A DNA stretch of 64,000 nucleotides. Origin: Flaviramulus sp. GTDB taxonomy: Bacteria; Bacteroidota; Bacteroidia; Flavobacteriales; Flavobacteriaceae. A program made the position numbers and the translations under genes. This document shows, in pieces, positions 52,475-61,803 of this stretch (positions are counted from its first letter, which is position 1; every line of letters begins with the position of its first letter). The notes under the pieces are model-generated. The model saw nothing but the letters and a program-made list of their open reading frames with translations. It was not told where the DNA came from and did not search any database. Location: NCBI GenBank assembly GCA_030731745.1, contig JANQTJ010000028.1, positions 1 to 64,000 of the forward strand, written 5' to 3'.

Positions 52475-53800
52475 ATGAAAAAGAAAGTCGCATTTTATAC
52501 TTTAGGTTGTAAACTTAATTTTTCGGAAACTTCAACTATTGCAAGAGGTTTTACCGATGAAGGGTTTGATCGTGTAGATTTTGCTGAAAAAGCAGATATC
52601 TATGTAATTAATACATGCTCAGTTACAGAAAATGCAGATAAGCGTTTTAAATCTATTGTAAAGCAAGCGCAACAAGCTAATCCTGATGCTTTTGTAGCAG
52701 CTGTAGGTTGCTATGCCCAGTTAAAACCTCAAGAATTAGCAGATGTTAATGGAGTGGATTTAGTGCTTGGTGCTACTGAAAAGTTTAAAATAACAGATTA
52801 TATAAACGACCTTTCTAAAAATGATTTTGGAGAAGTTCATTCCTGTGAAATTGAAGAGGCAGATTTTTATGTTGGTAGTTATTCTATTGGTGATAGAACA
52901 CGTGCTTTTTTAAAAGTTCAAGATGGATGTGATTATAAATGTACTTACTGTACCATTCCTTTAGCTAGAGGTATTTCACGTAGCGATACCATGTTTAATG
53001 TTATCAATAATGCCAAGGAAATTTCAGCTCAAAATATCAAAGAAATTGTATTAACAGGCGTTAATATTGGCGATTATGGTAAAGGCGAGTTTGGTAATAA
53101 AAAACACGAACATACTTTTTTAGATTTGGTAACCGAATTAGATAAGATTGATGGGATTGAACGTTTACGAATTTCATCCATAGAACCTAATTTATTGAAA
53201 AATGAAACCATTGATTTGGTTTCAAAATCTAGAGCTTTTGTACCACATTTTCATATACCTCTTCAATCTGGAAGCAACGAGATTCTTAAAAAAATGAAAC
53301 GCCGTTATATGCGTGAGTTGTATGTTGATCGTGTTTCAAAAATTAAGCAAGTTATGCCACATGCTTGTATTGGTATTGATGTTATTGTAGGTTTTCCAGG
53401 AGAGACAGATGAGCATTTTTTAGAGACCTATAATTTTATAACCGATTTGGATATTTCATATTTGCACGTTTTTACTTACTCTGAGCGTAATAATACTGAA
53501 GCTGCTAATATGGAAGGTGTTGTGCCAAAAAATGTTAGAAGCAAACGTAGTAAAATGCTTCGTGGTTTATCGGTTAAAAAGCGTCGAGCATTTTATGAAA
53601 ACCAATTAGAAACCAAAAGAACGGTTTTATTTGAGGGTGAGAATAAGGAAGGCTACATACATGGTTTTACTGAAAATTATGTAAAAGTTAAATCTGCTTG
53701 GAATCCAGAATTAGTAAATACGCTTCACGAAGTTATATTAACTAAAATTGATGATGATGGTTTGGTACGATTTGATTTTGTGAAAGAATTAGTATCATAA
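52475..53800 (+). CDS. mtaB: tRNA t6A37 methylthiotransferase
   Basis: A 441-residue radical SAM methylthiotransferase. N-terminal UPF0004 cysteines in GCKLNFSE, NTCSVTENADKR and AVGCYAQLKP; radical SAM cluster GCDYKCTYCTIP (CxxxCxxC); C-terminal TRAM domain. It converts t6A to ms2t6A at position 37 of ANN-decoding tRNAs. MtaB rather than MiaB or RimO because of length and the N-terminal KKKVAFYTLGCKLN. Confidence 0.94.
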   Translation: MKKKVAFYTLGCKLNFSETSTIARGFTDEGFDRVDFAEKADIYVINTCSVTENADKRFKSIVKQAQQANPDAFVAAVGCYAQLKPQELADVNGVDLVLGATEKFKITDYINDLSKNDFGEVHSCEIEEADFYVGSYSIGDRTRAFLKVQDGCDYKCTYCTIPLARGISRSDTMFNVINNAKEISAQNIKEIVLTGVNIGDYGKGEFGNKKHEHTFLDLVTELDKIDGIERLRISSIEPNLLKNETIDLVSKSRAFVPHFHIPLQSGSNEILKKMKRRYMRELYVDRVSKIKQVMPHACIGIDVIVGFPGETDEHFLETYNFITDLDISYLHVFTYSERNNTEAANMEGVVPKNVRSKRSKMLRGLSVKKRRAFYENQLETKRTVLFEGENKEGYIHGFTENYVKVKSAWNPELVNTLHEVILTKIDDDGLVRFDFVKELVS

Positions 53801-53806
53801 AAAAAA

Positions 53807-53830
53807 TCCGAAAACTTTTAGATTTTCGGA
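53807..53830. terminator. Terminator between mtaB and the GNAT-like gene
   Basis: TCCGAAAA (53807-53814) pairs with TTTTCGGA (53823-53830) around an 8-base loop; A-run on the left and T-rich right side. Can act in both directions. Confidence 0.75.
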
Positions 53831-53855
53831 CCCTCTATTTTTAATATCTTCTATT

Positions 53856-54152
53856 CTATATTCTAACACCTACAGGAAGCATACGCTTATATTTTCTATT
53901 CCCTCTTACAAATTTAGCTATTTCAGGACTCGTTGGTACAATACTAAGGTTACGTTCATTAATCTGATCAAAAACTGCCGCTAAAAATTCTTTTTTAAAA
54001 TTTTCGTCCTTAATTTCTTCTGGGATAATTAATTTGGTTAAAAAAATCTTTCTTTCTTGTAAAGAGTATTCAATTTTTGCTAAATGGTCATCAATTTTTA
54101 ATTCAAATTGGCGTAAAAAATCGTTGTCAATAAGTTCAGCTACATCAACCAT
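53856..54152 (-). CDS. YjdJ-type GNAT-like protein lacking the acetyl-CoA loop
   Basis: A 98-residue protein aligning over its length with small N-acetyltransferases of the YjdJ type (FELKIDDHLAKIEYSLQERKIFLTKLIIPEE, then LSIVPTSPEIAKFVRGNRKYKRML). The central acetyl-CoA phosphate loop, RGKGIG in active relatives, is replaced by KDENFKK, so it is probably not an acetyltransferase and may only keep the fold for binding. Confidence 0.75.
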   Translation of the reverse strand: MVDVAELIDNDFLRQFELKIDDHLAKIEYSLQERKIFLTKLIIPEEIKDENFKKEFLAAVFDQINERNLSIVPTSPEIAKFVRGNRKYKRMLPVGVRI

Positions 54153-54327
54153 AGTTTATTTTTTAAATTATTTGGAATCATAAAAATAGTGAAGACTATT
54201 TTCTATAAGTTTGTGATGCAAAAGTACAAAAAAAAACAATACCATTAGTTAGTTTTTAAGTTAATCTCTTCTAAAATAAACTATTAGAAATTAGTTTTTA
54301 ATTAAATTACAAATAGTATTTATAAAA

Positions 54328-54993
54328 ATGAACAAAGAAATTATCCATGTATACTTTATGCCAGGTATGGCAGCGAGTTCAAAAATATTTGAGTATATAA
54401 AATTACCAAAAAATCAATTTAAAATTCATTTATTAGAATGGTTAATACCCATTAGCAATGAAAATTTAAGTGATTATGCACTTAGGATTTCTAAAAATAT
54501 AAAACACAAAAATAGTGTATTGCTTGGTGTTTCTTTTGGAGGTGTTTTAGTACAGGAAATAAGTAAGCATATCAATGTTGAAAAACTCATTATAGTTTCT
54601 AGTGTTAAATCTATAAAAGAGCTTCCAAAAAAAATGTTACTAGCTAGGACTACAAAAGCTTATAAATTGATACCAACGCAATTATTAAGCAATATTGATT
54701 TTTTTGCAAAATATGCTTTTGGTGCAAATGTAACTAAGCGTTTAGAACTATATAAAAAATATTTATCTATAAATGATAGTAAATATTTAGATTGGGCCAT
54801 TGAAAATATGGTTTGTTGGAGTCAGAAAGATTATAACCCTAAAATCATACATATTCATGGCGATAATGATGTTGTATTTCCTATAAAAAATATTTCAAAT
54901 TGTATTACTATAACAGGCGGAACACATATTATGATTATTAATAAATACAAATGGTTTAATGAGAATTTGCCAAAGATTATTTTAAACAACTAA
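54328..54993 (+). CDS. Alpha/beta hydrolase
   Basis: A 221-residue cytosolic alpha/beta hydrolase. Nucleophile elbow GVSFGG (Ser about 73), acid in HGDNDVVFP (Asp about 184-186) and His in GGTHIMI near the C-terminus complete the triad. The substrate is unknown. It precedes the lytic transglycosylase gene by 35 bp in the same direction. Confidence 0.87.
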   Translation: MNKEIIHVYFMPGMAASSKIFEYIKLPKNQFKIHLLEWLIPISNENLSDYALRISKNIKHKNSVLLGVSFGGVLVQEISKHINVEKLIIVSSVKSIKELPKKMLLARTTKAYKLIPTQLLSNIDFFAKYAFGANVTKRLELYKKYLSINDSKYLDWAIENMVCWSQKDYNPKIIHIHGDNDVVFPIKNISNCITITGGTHIMIINKYKWFNENLPKIILNN

Positions 54994-55028
54994 CTGATTT
55001 TTTCATATATTTATAAAAACTTTTTAGA

Positions 55029-55955
55029 ATGAAGACATTACAAAAAGCCCTGGCGTTTGTGGGATTATTAAGTTTATGCACCCTATTTATTTATGCCCTA
55101 CAAGAAGCTCCAACAGATGAAAATTTTGAAAAAAAATTAATTAACGATTATAATGTTTATGCTATACAAGTTCCTGCTGATTTAAATTTTGCAGATGAAG
55201 CTATGCCTCTCAAAAATTTAGATATTTTAGAGCGTATGGATAGAGAACTATTAGTTAACACCTATTGGCAATCTAATGGATTATTAATGTTTAAAAGAGC
55301 TAAAAAGTATTTCCCAATAATTGAACCCATATTAAAAAAACATAATATACCCGACGATTTTAAGTACTTAGCTGTTATTGAAAGTGGTTTAACAAATGCG
55401 GTTTCTCCTGCAGGAGCAAGAGGTGTTTGGCAAATCATGCCTGCAACAGGTAGAGAAAATGGTTTAGAAGTTAACGATAATGTAGATGAGCGTTATCATT
55501 TGGAGAAATCTACAGAAGTAGCATGTAAATATTTGCTAAAATCTAAGGAAGAATTAGGGTCTTGGACGTTAGCTGCTGCAGCTTATAATGCTGGAACTGC
55601 GGGAATTTCAAGAAAATTAAAAGAACAAAACGTAACAGATTATTATGATTTGTTATTAGGAGAAGAAACAGGGCGTTATCTTTTTAGAATTGTTGCTTTG
55701 AAAGAGATTTTGAATAACCCAACTAAGTATGGTTTTAATTTTAGAGAAAAAGATTTGTATAGTAACGTACCTACTTTTAAAGTTGAAGTTGATACCGCTG
55801 TTTCAGATTTTTCTGAGTTTGCTCAAAACTATAACATTAACTATAAGATATTAAAACTACATAACCCTTGGTTACGCGAGCCTCACTTAAATAACAAGTC
55901 TAAGAAATTATATCAAATTGAAATACCAGAAAAGGGGTACTACGATGTTCAATAA
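55029..55955 (+). CDS. Exported lytic murein transglycosylase
   Basis: A 308-residue protein with a signal anchor (about 8-24) and an SLT domain: catalytic Glu in VIESGLTNAVSPAGARGVWQ, then QIMPATGRENGLEV and AAAAYNAGTAGISR. The C-terminal 55 residues (FAQNYNINYKILKLHNPWLRE) resemble a LysM module. It cleaves peptidoglycan glycan strands to anhydromuropeptides in the periplasm. MltD-like. Confidence 0.92.
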   Translation: MKTLQKALAFVGLLSLCTLFIYALQEAPTDENFEKKLINDYNVYAIQVPADLNFADEAMPLKNLDILERMDRELLVNTYWQSNGLLMFKRAKKYFPIIEPILKKHNIPDDFKYLAVIESGLTNAVSPAGARGVWQIMPATGRENGLEVNDNVDERYHLEKSTEVACKYLLKSKEELGSWTLAAAAYNAGTAGISRKLKEQNVTDYYDLLLGEETGRYLFRIVALKEILNNPTKYGFNFREKDLYSNVPTFKVEVDTAVSDFSEFAQNYNINYKILKLHNPWLREPHLNNKSKKLYQIEIPEKGYYDVQ

Positions 55956-55963
55956 AGCATTAC

Positions 55964-56539
55964 TTAACCTCTTCTTTTTTGAGCTCTTAATGATCCGCCA
56001 CTACCGTAATGCTGATTAGGAATTTGAGAACGCTTCATGTTTTCCTTCATCATTTTAATTTGATCTGTTAACATACCTTGCTTATCAAGCTTTTGTGCTT
56101 CTTGAAGTAATTTTTCAGCTTCTATTTTTCTGCGTTTAGAAAAAGCAATTCCTGATAAGTTTAACTTAGCCATTGCTAAATCATGATCCATTGATAAACC
56201 TAAAGAAATAGCTTTTTTGAAATATTTTTCGGCTTCATTCATATTGCTTTGAGAAACCATAATACCATGTAAATAATTAAAATACCCCTGTTGTTTAATT
56301 ACTAATGCAGATTCTGGATTTTTAATTTTGTTTAGCCATTTTTTAGCACCTTCAAAATCTTGCTTTCTAAGTCTTAAAAATGCCAATAAAATAAATTCAT
56401 TTTTGAAATAAAGGAATATGAACATTAATGATAATAATATAAACATGATACCATTCCCTATATTGCCTTCAGTAAATTGAAATACAGCAAGGGCAATAAT
56501 TCCTGCAGCGATTATTAGTTTTATAATTTTATTGTACAT
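55964..56539 (-). CDS. Two-span membrane protein with TPR-like helices
   Basis: A 191-residue protein with two spans at the N-terminus (about 8-24 and 29-47) followed by TPR-like repeats (LRKQDFEGAKKWLNKIKNP, MNEAEKYFKKAISLG, AEKLLQEAQKLDKQG) and a Gly/Arg-rich tail. Function unknown. Convergent with the lytic transglycosylase, stops 8 bp apart. Confidence 0.75.
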   Translation of the reverse strand: MYNKIIKLIIAAGIIALAVFQFTEGNIGNGIMFILLSLMFIFLYFKNEFILLAFLRLRKQDFEGAKKWLNKIKNPESALVIKQQGYFNYLHGIMVSQSNMNEAEKYFKKAISLGLSMDHDLAMAKLNLSGIAFSKRRKIEAEKLLQEAQKLDKQGMLTDQIKMMKENMKRSQIPNQHYGSGGSLRAQKRRG

Positions 56540-56742
56540 ATTTATTTTGTTTGAAGTAAAAAAAGATTGTTTTGTAATAAATTGAATCGTTATTTGATGT
56601 TTTTAGCTGCAAAGAAACTAAATTTTTATGAAAAACAACCTATTGAGAATTGATAAAAAAAACGGCTTAGACCAAATAAATAAAGGTATGACAAGGCTTT
56701 TAGGGTAAATTAAAAAATTAAAAAATATTTTTTTAAAAATGG

Positions 56743-56773
56743 TTTGCAAAGTAATAAAGGCTTTGTATATTTG
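56743..56773 (+). promoter_or_regulatory. Housekeeping promoter of the L34 gene
   Basis: TTTG (56743-56746), 19 bases, TATATTTG (56766-56773), same pattern and spacing as the L31 promoter, 62 bp before the ATG. Confidence 0.8.
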
Positions 56774-56835
56774 CCCTCGGTTTTAAGAAAGCCTTCTAGA
56801 TAATATTTACAATTCAGAATTAAAGATAAAAGATA

Positions 56836-56997
56836 ATGAGTAAAAGAACATTTCAGCCTTCTAAAAGAAAGAGAAGAAACAAACATGGTTTCAGAGAAAG
56901 AATGGCATCTGCCAATGGTAGAAAGGTATTAGCTCGTAGAAGAGCTAAAGGAAGAAAAAAATTATCTGTGTCATCTGAATCTAGACATAAAAAATAA
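56836..56997 (+). CDS. rpmH: 50S ribosomal protein L34
   Basis: A 53-residue protein, missed by length cut-offs. It begins [20 protein letters not shown] and has the L34 block [20 protein letters not shown], with a short C-terminal extension. Strong promoter upstream, terminator downstream. Confidence 0.97.
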   Translation: MSKRTFQPSKRKRRNKHGFRERMASANGRKVLARRRAKGRKKLSVSSESRHKK

Positions 56998-57021
56998 TGA
57001 TTAACAATTGTTCATAATTAA

Positions 57022-57052
57022 AAGGTGTTACTTAAGTGTAACGCCTTTTTTT
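57022..57052 (+). terminator. Terminator after rpmH
   Basis: Arms 57022-57031 and 57038-57047 (one G:U), 6-base loop, then seven T residues. Confidence 0.88.
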
Positions 57053-57110
57053 ATATCTACTGATTACTATTTTTGTAAAATATTTAAACCCAACATATAA
57101 CTGCAAAAAA

Positions 57111-59966
57111 ATGCCAAAAAACGAAAAACTAAAATCCATCTTAATTATTGGCTCTGGACCTATTGTAATTGGACAAGCATGTGAATTTGATTATGCAGGA
57201 TCTCAATCTTTACGTTCATTAAGAGAAGACGGAATTGAAACAATTTTAATCAATTCTAATCCTGCCACTATTATGACAGACCCATCAATGGCGGATCACG
57301 TTTACTTATTACCACTTACAACAAAATCCATAATTAAAATTTTAAAAGAGCATCCGCAAATTGATGCGGTGTTACCTACGATGGGTGGACAAACGGCTTT
57401 AAATTTATGTATAGAAGCTGACGACAAAGGTATTTGGAAAGATTTTGGAGTTGAATTAATAGGTGTAGATATTAATGCCATTAATATTACCGAAGATAGA
57501 GAACAGTTTAGAGAATTAATGGGTAGAATAGGTGTTGAAATGGCACCACAAGCTACAGCTACCTCTTTTTTAAAGGGTAAAGAAATTGCTCAAGAGTTTG
57601 GATTTCCATTATGTATTAGAGCTTCTTATACACTAGGTGGTGCAGGTGCAGCTATCGTTCATGATGAAAAGGATTATGATAGTTTGTTAAGAAGAGGTCT
57701 TGAAATCTCGCCAATACACGAGGTGATGATTGATAAAGCTATGATGGGTTGGAAAGAGTATGAGCTAGAGTTACTTCGAGATAAAAATGATAATGTTGTA
57801 ATTATCTGTTCTATTGAAAATATGGATCCAATGGGTATTCATACTGGTGATTCAATTACGGTAGCTCCAGCTATGACATTGAGTGATAGAACTTATCAGA
57901 AAATGCGTGATATGGCTATCAAAATGATGCGTAGTATTGGCGATTTTGAAGGTGGTTGTAATGTGCAGTTTGCAGTTAGCCCTGATGAAAAAGAAGATAT
58001 TATTGCCATAGAAATTAACCCACGTGTATCACGTTCTTCAGCACTAGCAAGCAAAGCTACAGGTTATCCTATTGCTAAAATAGCTACAAAACTTGCTATT
58101 GGTTATACATTAGATGAATTAGATAATCAAATTACTAAATCTACTTCTGCTTTATTTGAGCCAACTTTAGATTATGTTATTGTGAAAATACCACGTTGGA
58201 ATTTCGATAAATTTGAAGGTGCCGACAGGACTTTAGGTTTACAAATGAAAGCGGTTGGTGAAGTAATGGGAATTGGTCGTTCTTTCCAAGAAGCATTACA
58301 CAAAGCTACGCAATCATTAGAAATTAAAAGAAATGGTTTAGGAGCAGATGGTAAGGGTTACAAGGATTATAATCAAATAATAGAAAAATTAACCAATGCA
58401 AGTTGGGATCGTGTTTTCGCTATTTATGATGCTATTGAAATAGGAATTCCTTTAAGCCAAATTTACGATATCACTAAGATTGATATGTGGTATTTAAAAC
58501 AATATGAAGAGTTATTTCAACTTCAAAAAGAGATATCAAAATTCAATATCGATACTATTGAAAGAGACTTATTATTAGAGGCTAAACAAAAAGGTTATGG
58601 AGATAGACAAATAGCACACATGCTAAATTGTTTAGAGAGCCAAGTTTACAATAAAAGAGAGGAATTTAACATACAAAGAGTATTTAAATTAGTTGATACT
58701 TGTGCTGCTGAGTTTGAAGCAAAAACACCTTATTACTATTCTACTTTTGAAAGTGATATGGAAACAGCCGATGGTAAACGTTTTTCACACAACGAAAGTA
58801 TTGTAAGCGATAAGAAAAAAATAGTAGTTTTAGGTTCTGGACCAAACAGAATCGGACAAGGTATTGAGTTTGATTACTGTTGTGTTCATGGTGTTTTAGC
58901 TGCCGCAGAATGTGGTTATGAAACAATCATGATAAATTGTAATCCTGAAACAGTTTCTACCGATTTTGATACTGCTGATAAACTATATTTTGAGCCTGTT
59001 TTCTGGGAACACATTTATGATATTATACGTCATGAAAAACCAGAAGGTGTTATTGTTCAATTAGGAGGACAAACCGCATTAAAACTAGCAGAAAAATTAA
59101 CGAAATACGGTATTAAAATTATTGGAACTAGTTTTGAATCTTTAGATTTAGCTGAAGACAGAGGGAGTTTTTCTACCCTATTAAAAGAAAATAACATACC
59201 ATATCCTGAATTTGGAATTGCTGAAAATGCAGATGAAGCTTTAGCTTTAGCTGACGAATTAGATTTTCCAATTCTAGTAAGACCATCTTATGTTTTAGGA
59301 GGTCAAGGAATGAAAATTGTTATTAATAAAGAAGATTTAATAGAGCATGTTGTTGATTTGTTAAGAATCATGCCAAATAATAAACTACTACTAGACCACT
59401 ATTTAGATGGTGCTATAGAAGCAGAAGCTGATGCTATTTGTGATGATGATGGTAATGTTTACATTATTGGTATTATGGAGCATATAGAGCCTTGTGGTGT
59501 TCACTCAGGAGATTCTAATGCTACGTTACCTGCATTTAATTTAGGAGATTTAGTAATGCAACAAATAATTGATCATACGCATACCATAGCAAGAGCATTA
59601 CATACAGTAGGCCTCATTAATATTCAGTTTGCTATAAAAGATGATATCGTGTATATTATAGAAGCAAATCCAAGAGCTTCAAGAACTGTACCTTTTATAG
59701 CGAAAGCTTACAAAGAACCTTATGTTAATTATGCTACCAAAGTAATGCTAGGGGCTAAAAAAGTAACTGATTTTAAATTTAATCCTCAGTTAGAAGGTTA
59801 TGCTATTAAACAGCCTGTATTTTCTTTTAATAAATTCCCTAATGTTGACAAACGTTTAGGACCAGAAATGAAAAGTACTGGAGAAAGTATTTTATTCATA
59901 GATAGTTTAAAAGATGATGCCTTTTATGAGTTGTATTCCAGACGTAAAATGTATTTAAGTAAATAA
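57111..59966 (+). CDS. carB: Carbamoyl-phosphate synthase large subunit without allosteric domain
   Basis: A 951-residue CarB with both ATP-grasp halves: first half signature LIIGSGPIVIGQACEFDYAG and second half VLGSGPNRIGQGIEFDYCC, with the glycine-rich phosphate loops in each (TLGGAGAAIV and VLGGQGMKIV). E. coli CarB has 1073 residues, of which the last about 140 are the MGS-like domain that binds UMP and ornithine; here the protein stops right after the second ATP-grasp half (STGESILFIDSLKDDAFYEL) and a terminator overlaps the stop region. So pyrimidine and arginine control must differ. Partner carA is not in the window. Confidence 0.96.
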   Translation: MPKNEKLKSILIIGSGPIVIGQACEFDYAGSQSLRSLREDGIETILINSNPATIMTDPSMADHVYLLPLTTKSIIKILKEHPQIDAVLPTMGGQTALNLCIEADDKGIWKDFGVELIGVDINAINITEDREQFRELMGRIGVEMAPQATATSFLKGKEIAQEFGFPLCIRASYTLGGAGAAIVHDEKDYDSLLRRGLEISPIHEVMIDKAMMGWKEYELELLRDKNDNVVIICSIENMDPMGIHTGDSITVAPAMTLSDRTYQKMRDMAIKMMRSIGDFEGGCNVQFAVSPDEKEDIIAIEINPRVSRSSALASKATGYPIAKIATKLAIGYTLDELDNQITKSTSALFEPTLDYVIVKIPRWNFDKFEGADRTLGLQMKAVGEVMGIGRSFQEALHKATQSLEIKRNGLGADGKGYKDYNQIIEKLTNASWDRVFAIYDAIEIGIPLSQIYDITKIDMWYLKQYEELFQLQKEISKFNIDTIERDLLLEAKQKGYGDRQIAHMLNCLESQVYNKREEFNIQRVFKLVDTCAAEFEAKTPYYYSTFESDMETADGKRFSHNESIVSDKKKIVVLGSGPNRIGQGIEFDYCCVHGVLAAAECGYETIMINCNPETVSTDFDTADKLYFEPVFWEHIYDIIRHEKPEGVIVQLGGQTALKLAEKLTKYGIKIIGTSFESLDLAEDRGSFSTLLKENNIPYPEFGIAENADEALALADELDFPILVRPSYVLGGQGMKIVINKEDLIEHVVDLLRIMPNNKLLLDHYLDGAIEAEADAICDDDGNVYIIGIMEHIEPCGVHSGDSNATLPAFNLGDLVMQQIIDHTHTIARALHTVGLINIQFAIKDDIVYIIEANPRASRTVPFIAKAYKEPYVNYATKVMLGAKKVTDFKFNPQLEGYAIKQPVFSFNKFPNVDKRLGPEMKSTGESILFIDSLKDDAFYELYSRRKMYLSK

Positions 59967-59994
59967 AAAAAAGCCGCTTTAAAGCGGCTTTTTT
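59967..59994. terminator. Bidirectional terminator between carB and yceI
   Basis: Perfect 28-bp palindrome with GCCGC/GCGGC core, flanked by A and T runs on each strand; serves two convergent genes. Confidence 0.95.
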
Positions 59995-60533
59995 CATTTG
60001 GAATTGAGGTTAAAAACAAAGGAAATATCAACATTTTCCGAAACTTTGTTTTTTACTAATTTTGGGACACTTATATTATAATCTGAAACTTTTACTTTCA
60101 AGTTTCCAGTGAGAGAGATTTTTTGTTCTGCTTTATTTAATTTTAAATTTATACTAACGTTTTTGGTTACACCATGAAAATTTAATTCACCATCCATTTT
60201 ATATTCAGATGATATTTCTAGTTTTTCTAACGAAAAGTTCTTTATTTTTCCTTTAAAAGTTGCTTTTGGGTATTTGTCAGATTCAGCATAGTTTTCATTA
60301 AAATGTTCTTCCATTAAAGCATTCCTAAAACGAAACGCTTTTACAAAAATAAGTACTGCAAATTCACCATTGCTTGTGTTTATTATAGCTGTAACTGATT
60401 TATTTGTAGCTTTTACTTCTTCAAAAGCTGGCATAGACGCTTCAAAGTTAACGGTGCCAGTTTTTGTTAAGTATTTGTCTTGAGAAAAACAGTTTAAACT
60501 TACAATAACAAATATGAAGATTAATTTTTGCAT
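59994..60533 (-). CDS. YceI-family periplasmic protein
   Basis: A 179-residue exported protein, signal peptide ending CFSQ, then the YceI lipocalin-like barrel (FEASMPAFEEVKATNKSVTAI, KYPKATFKGKIKNFS, GELNFHGVTKNVSI). The family binds isoprenoids. It is last in the leftward cupredoxin/cytochrome operon. Confidence 0.92.
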   Translation of the reverse strand: MQKLIFIFVIVSLNCFSQDKYLTKTGTVNFEASMPAFEEVKATNKSVTAIINTSNGEFAVLIFVKAFRFRNALMEEHFNENYAESDKYPKATFKGKIKNFSLEKLEISSEYKMDGELNFHGVTKNVSINLKLNKAEQKISLTGNLKVKVSDYNISVPKLVKNKVSENVDISFVFNLNSK

Positions 60534-60544
60534 TTAATTTTTAA

Positions 60545-60910
60545 TTAATTTTCTAAAAGACCATCGTCTTTCCATTGTTGTATTAATTGTCTGGTTGCTA
60601 AAGGCATCAATCCGTTTTGAGGCATTGGATTCGATGCATTATTTATCCTACTAATAATCTTATCTACATCATTTCTTACTTGATTGTAAGTAGTATAAGA
60701 TGTTGGTGCTCCATTACTTGTTGGGCTTCCATGACAAGAAGTACAATTGCCACTCATAATGCTTCTTATATTACCAGTATAAGTTATTTTCCCAGATGGA
60801 TTTGGATTTGGGTTTGGAGTTGATTCAGGTTCAGTTGAGTCGTCTCCACTCGAACAATTAAATACTAGTATTGAAATCGCTAGTGCAGTAATCAAATTTT
60901 TGAAATTCAT
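60545..60910 (-). CDS. Small monohaem c-type cytochrome lipoprotein
   Basis: A 121-residue lipoprotein (lipobox VFNC, Cys19, then SSGDD), a Pro/Asn-rich linker and one haem motif CTSCH (Cys56, Cys59, His60). Met94 in NPMPQNG is a plausible axial ligand. The anti-clockwise order after it (LATRQLIQQWKDDG) is typical of short cytochrome c domains. Gene order places it between the DUF5777 beta-barrel and YceI genes, so electron transfer at the outer face of the periplasm is likely. Confidence 0.85.
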   Translation of the reverse strand: MNFKNLITALAISILVFNCSSGDDSTEPESTPNPNPNPSGKITYTGNIRSIMSGNCTSCHGSPTSNGAPTSYTTYNQVRNDVDKIISRINNASNPMPQNGLMPLATRQLIQQWKDDGLLEN

Positions 60911-60954
60911 AGGATTTGTTTTTTGTTAATATTTTTTTTCTAATTAATTGTTTA

Positions 60955-61803
60955 TTAAAAAGTTCTACTCAGATTAAATCCAAAATAGATATCCCCAGCT
61001 GTCCAATCTCCAGTTGCTTGTCCCATAAATCCATTTACATTCATTGCTTGCGAATTGGTAAAATGCATTTGAAACACGTGGCCACCAGTTTCTAAATCAA
61101 AACCTATGGATAAAGGGTTTTTAAATGGCGAGTTGCTAGCTCTATTTAGATGCCACCCATAATCAGCATTTATTGACCAGCGTTTGCCTAATTTGTATCG
61201 ACCTCCTAAGCCTAAAGCATATTGTGTTTTGTCTTGTTCTGCTATTTCCATAAAGTTATCATGAAAAAAAGTTGGAGCTAGTTCTAAAGATAAATTTGTG
61301 TTTATTTTTCTGGAAATCAGTAATTGAAAAGCGTAACCTAAACGATCACTAAATTCTAAACCAGGAATATTATCTTTATCTAATGATGAATTAATTTGTA
61401 AAGAATTAAAACCTACAACAGTAAATGGAAACCCGTTTTCTTTTTGATTAATCAATCTATATTTTGTAGATACATCATAAATTTGTAAGAACGAACTGCG
61501 AGAAACACCAATATTAAAACTTTCAGATATTCCGTAAATAAAGTTTAATTGTGTAACAGCATTATCTAATCCAAAAAAAGTATCGAATCCATCTTTTATA
61601 CTACTAAATCTGTGTGATACTATAAAATTAAACTCTTTTTTACCTGCTAGTTTTGTAGATTCAAAATTTACAATTTTTAATCCTTTAAAACTTGCACTAG
61701 CATATTCATTAGCAGTTGAATCTGCGTTAATTTCATTTAATAAATCTTCTTGCGAATTAAGAGTTAAAGACGTTACTAATAGAAGTAAGACTATGATTTT
61801 CAT
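60955..61803 (-). CDS. DUF5777 outer-membrane beta-barrel protein
   Basis: A 282-residue exported protein with signal peptide (TLNSQ), amphipathic beta strands throughout and a C-terminal aromatic residue (NLSRTF), all typical of an outer-membrane barrel. The DUF5777 blocks KEFNFIVSHRFSSIKDGFDTFFGLDNA and GETGWHL-like GWHLNRA are visible. Start codon overlaps the cupredoxin stop as ATGA. Confidence 0.85.
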   Translation of the reverse strand: MKIIVLLLLVTSLTLNSQEDLLNEINADSTANEYASASFKGLKIVNFESTKLAGKKEFNFIVSHRFSSIKDGFDTFFGLDNAVTQLNFIYGISESFNIGVSRSSFLQIYDVSTKYRLINQKENGFPFTVVGFNSLQINSSLDKDNIPGLEFSDRLGYAFQLLISRKINTNLSLELAPTFFHDNFMEIAEQDKTQYALGLGGRYKLGKRWSINADYGWHLNRASNSPFKNPLSIGFDLETGGHVFQMHFTNSQAMNVNGFMGQATGDWTAGDIYFGFNLSRTF

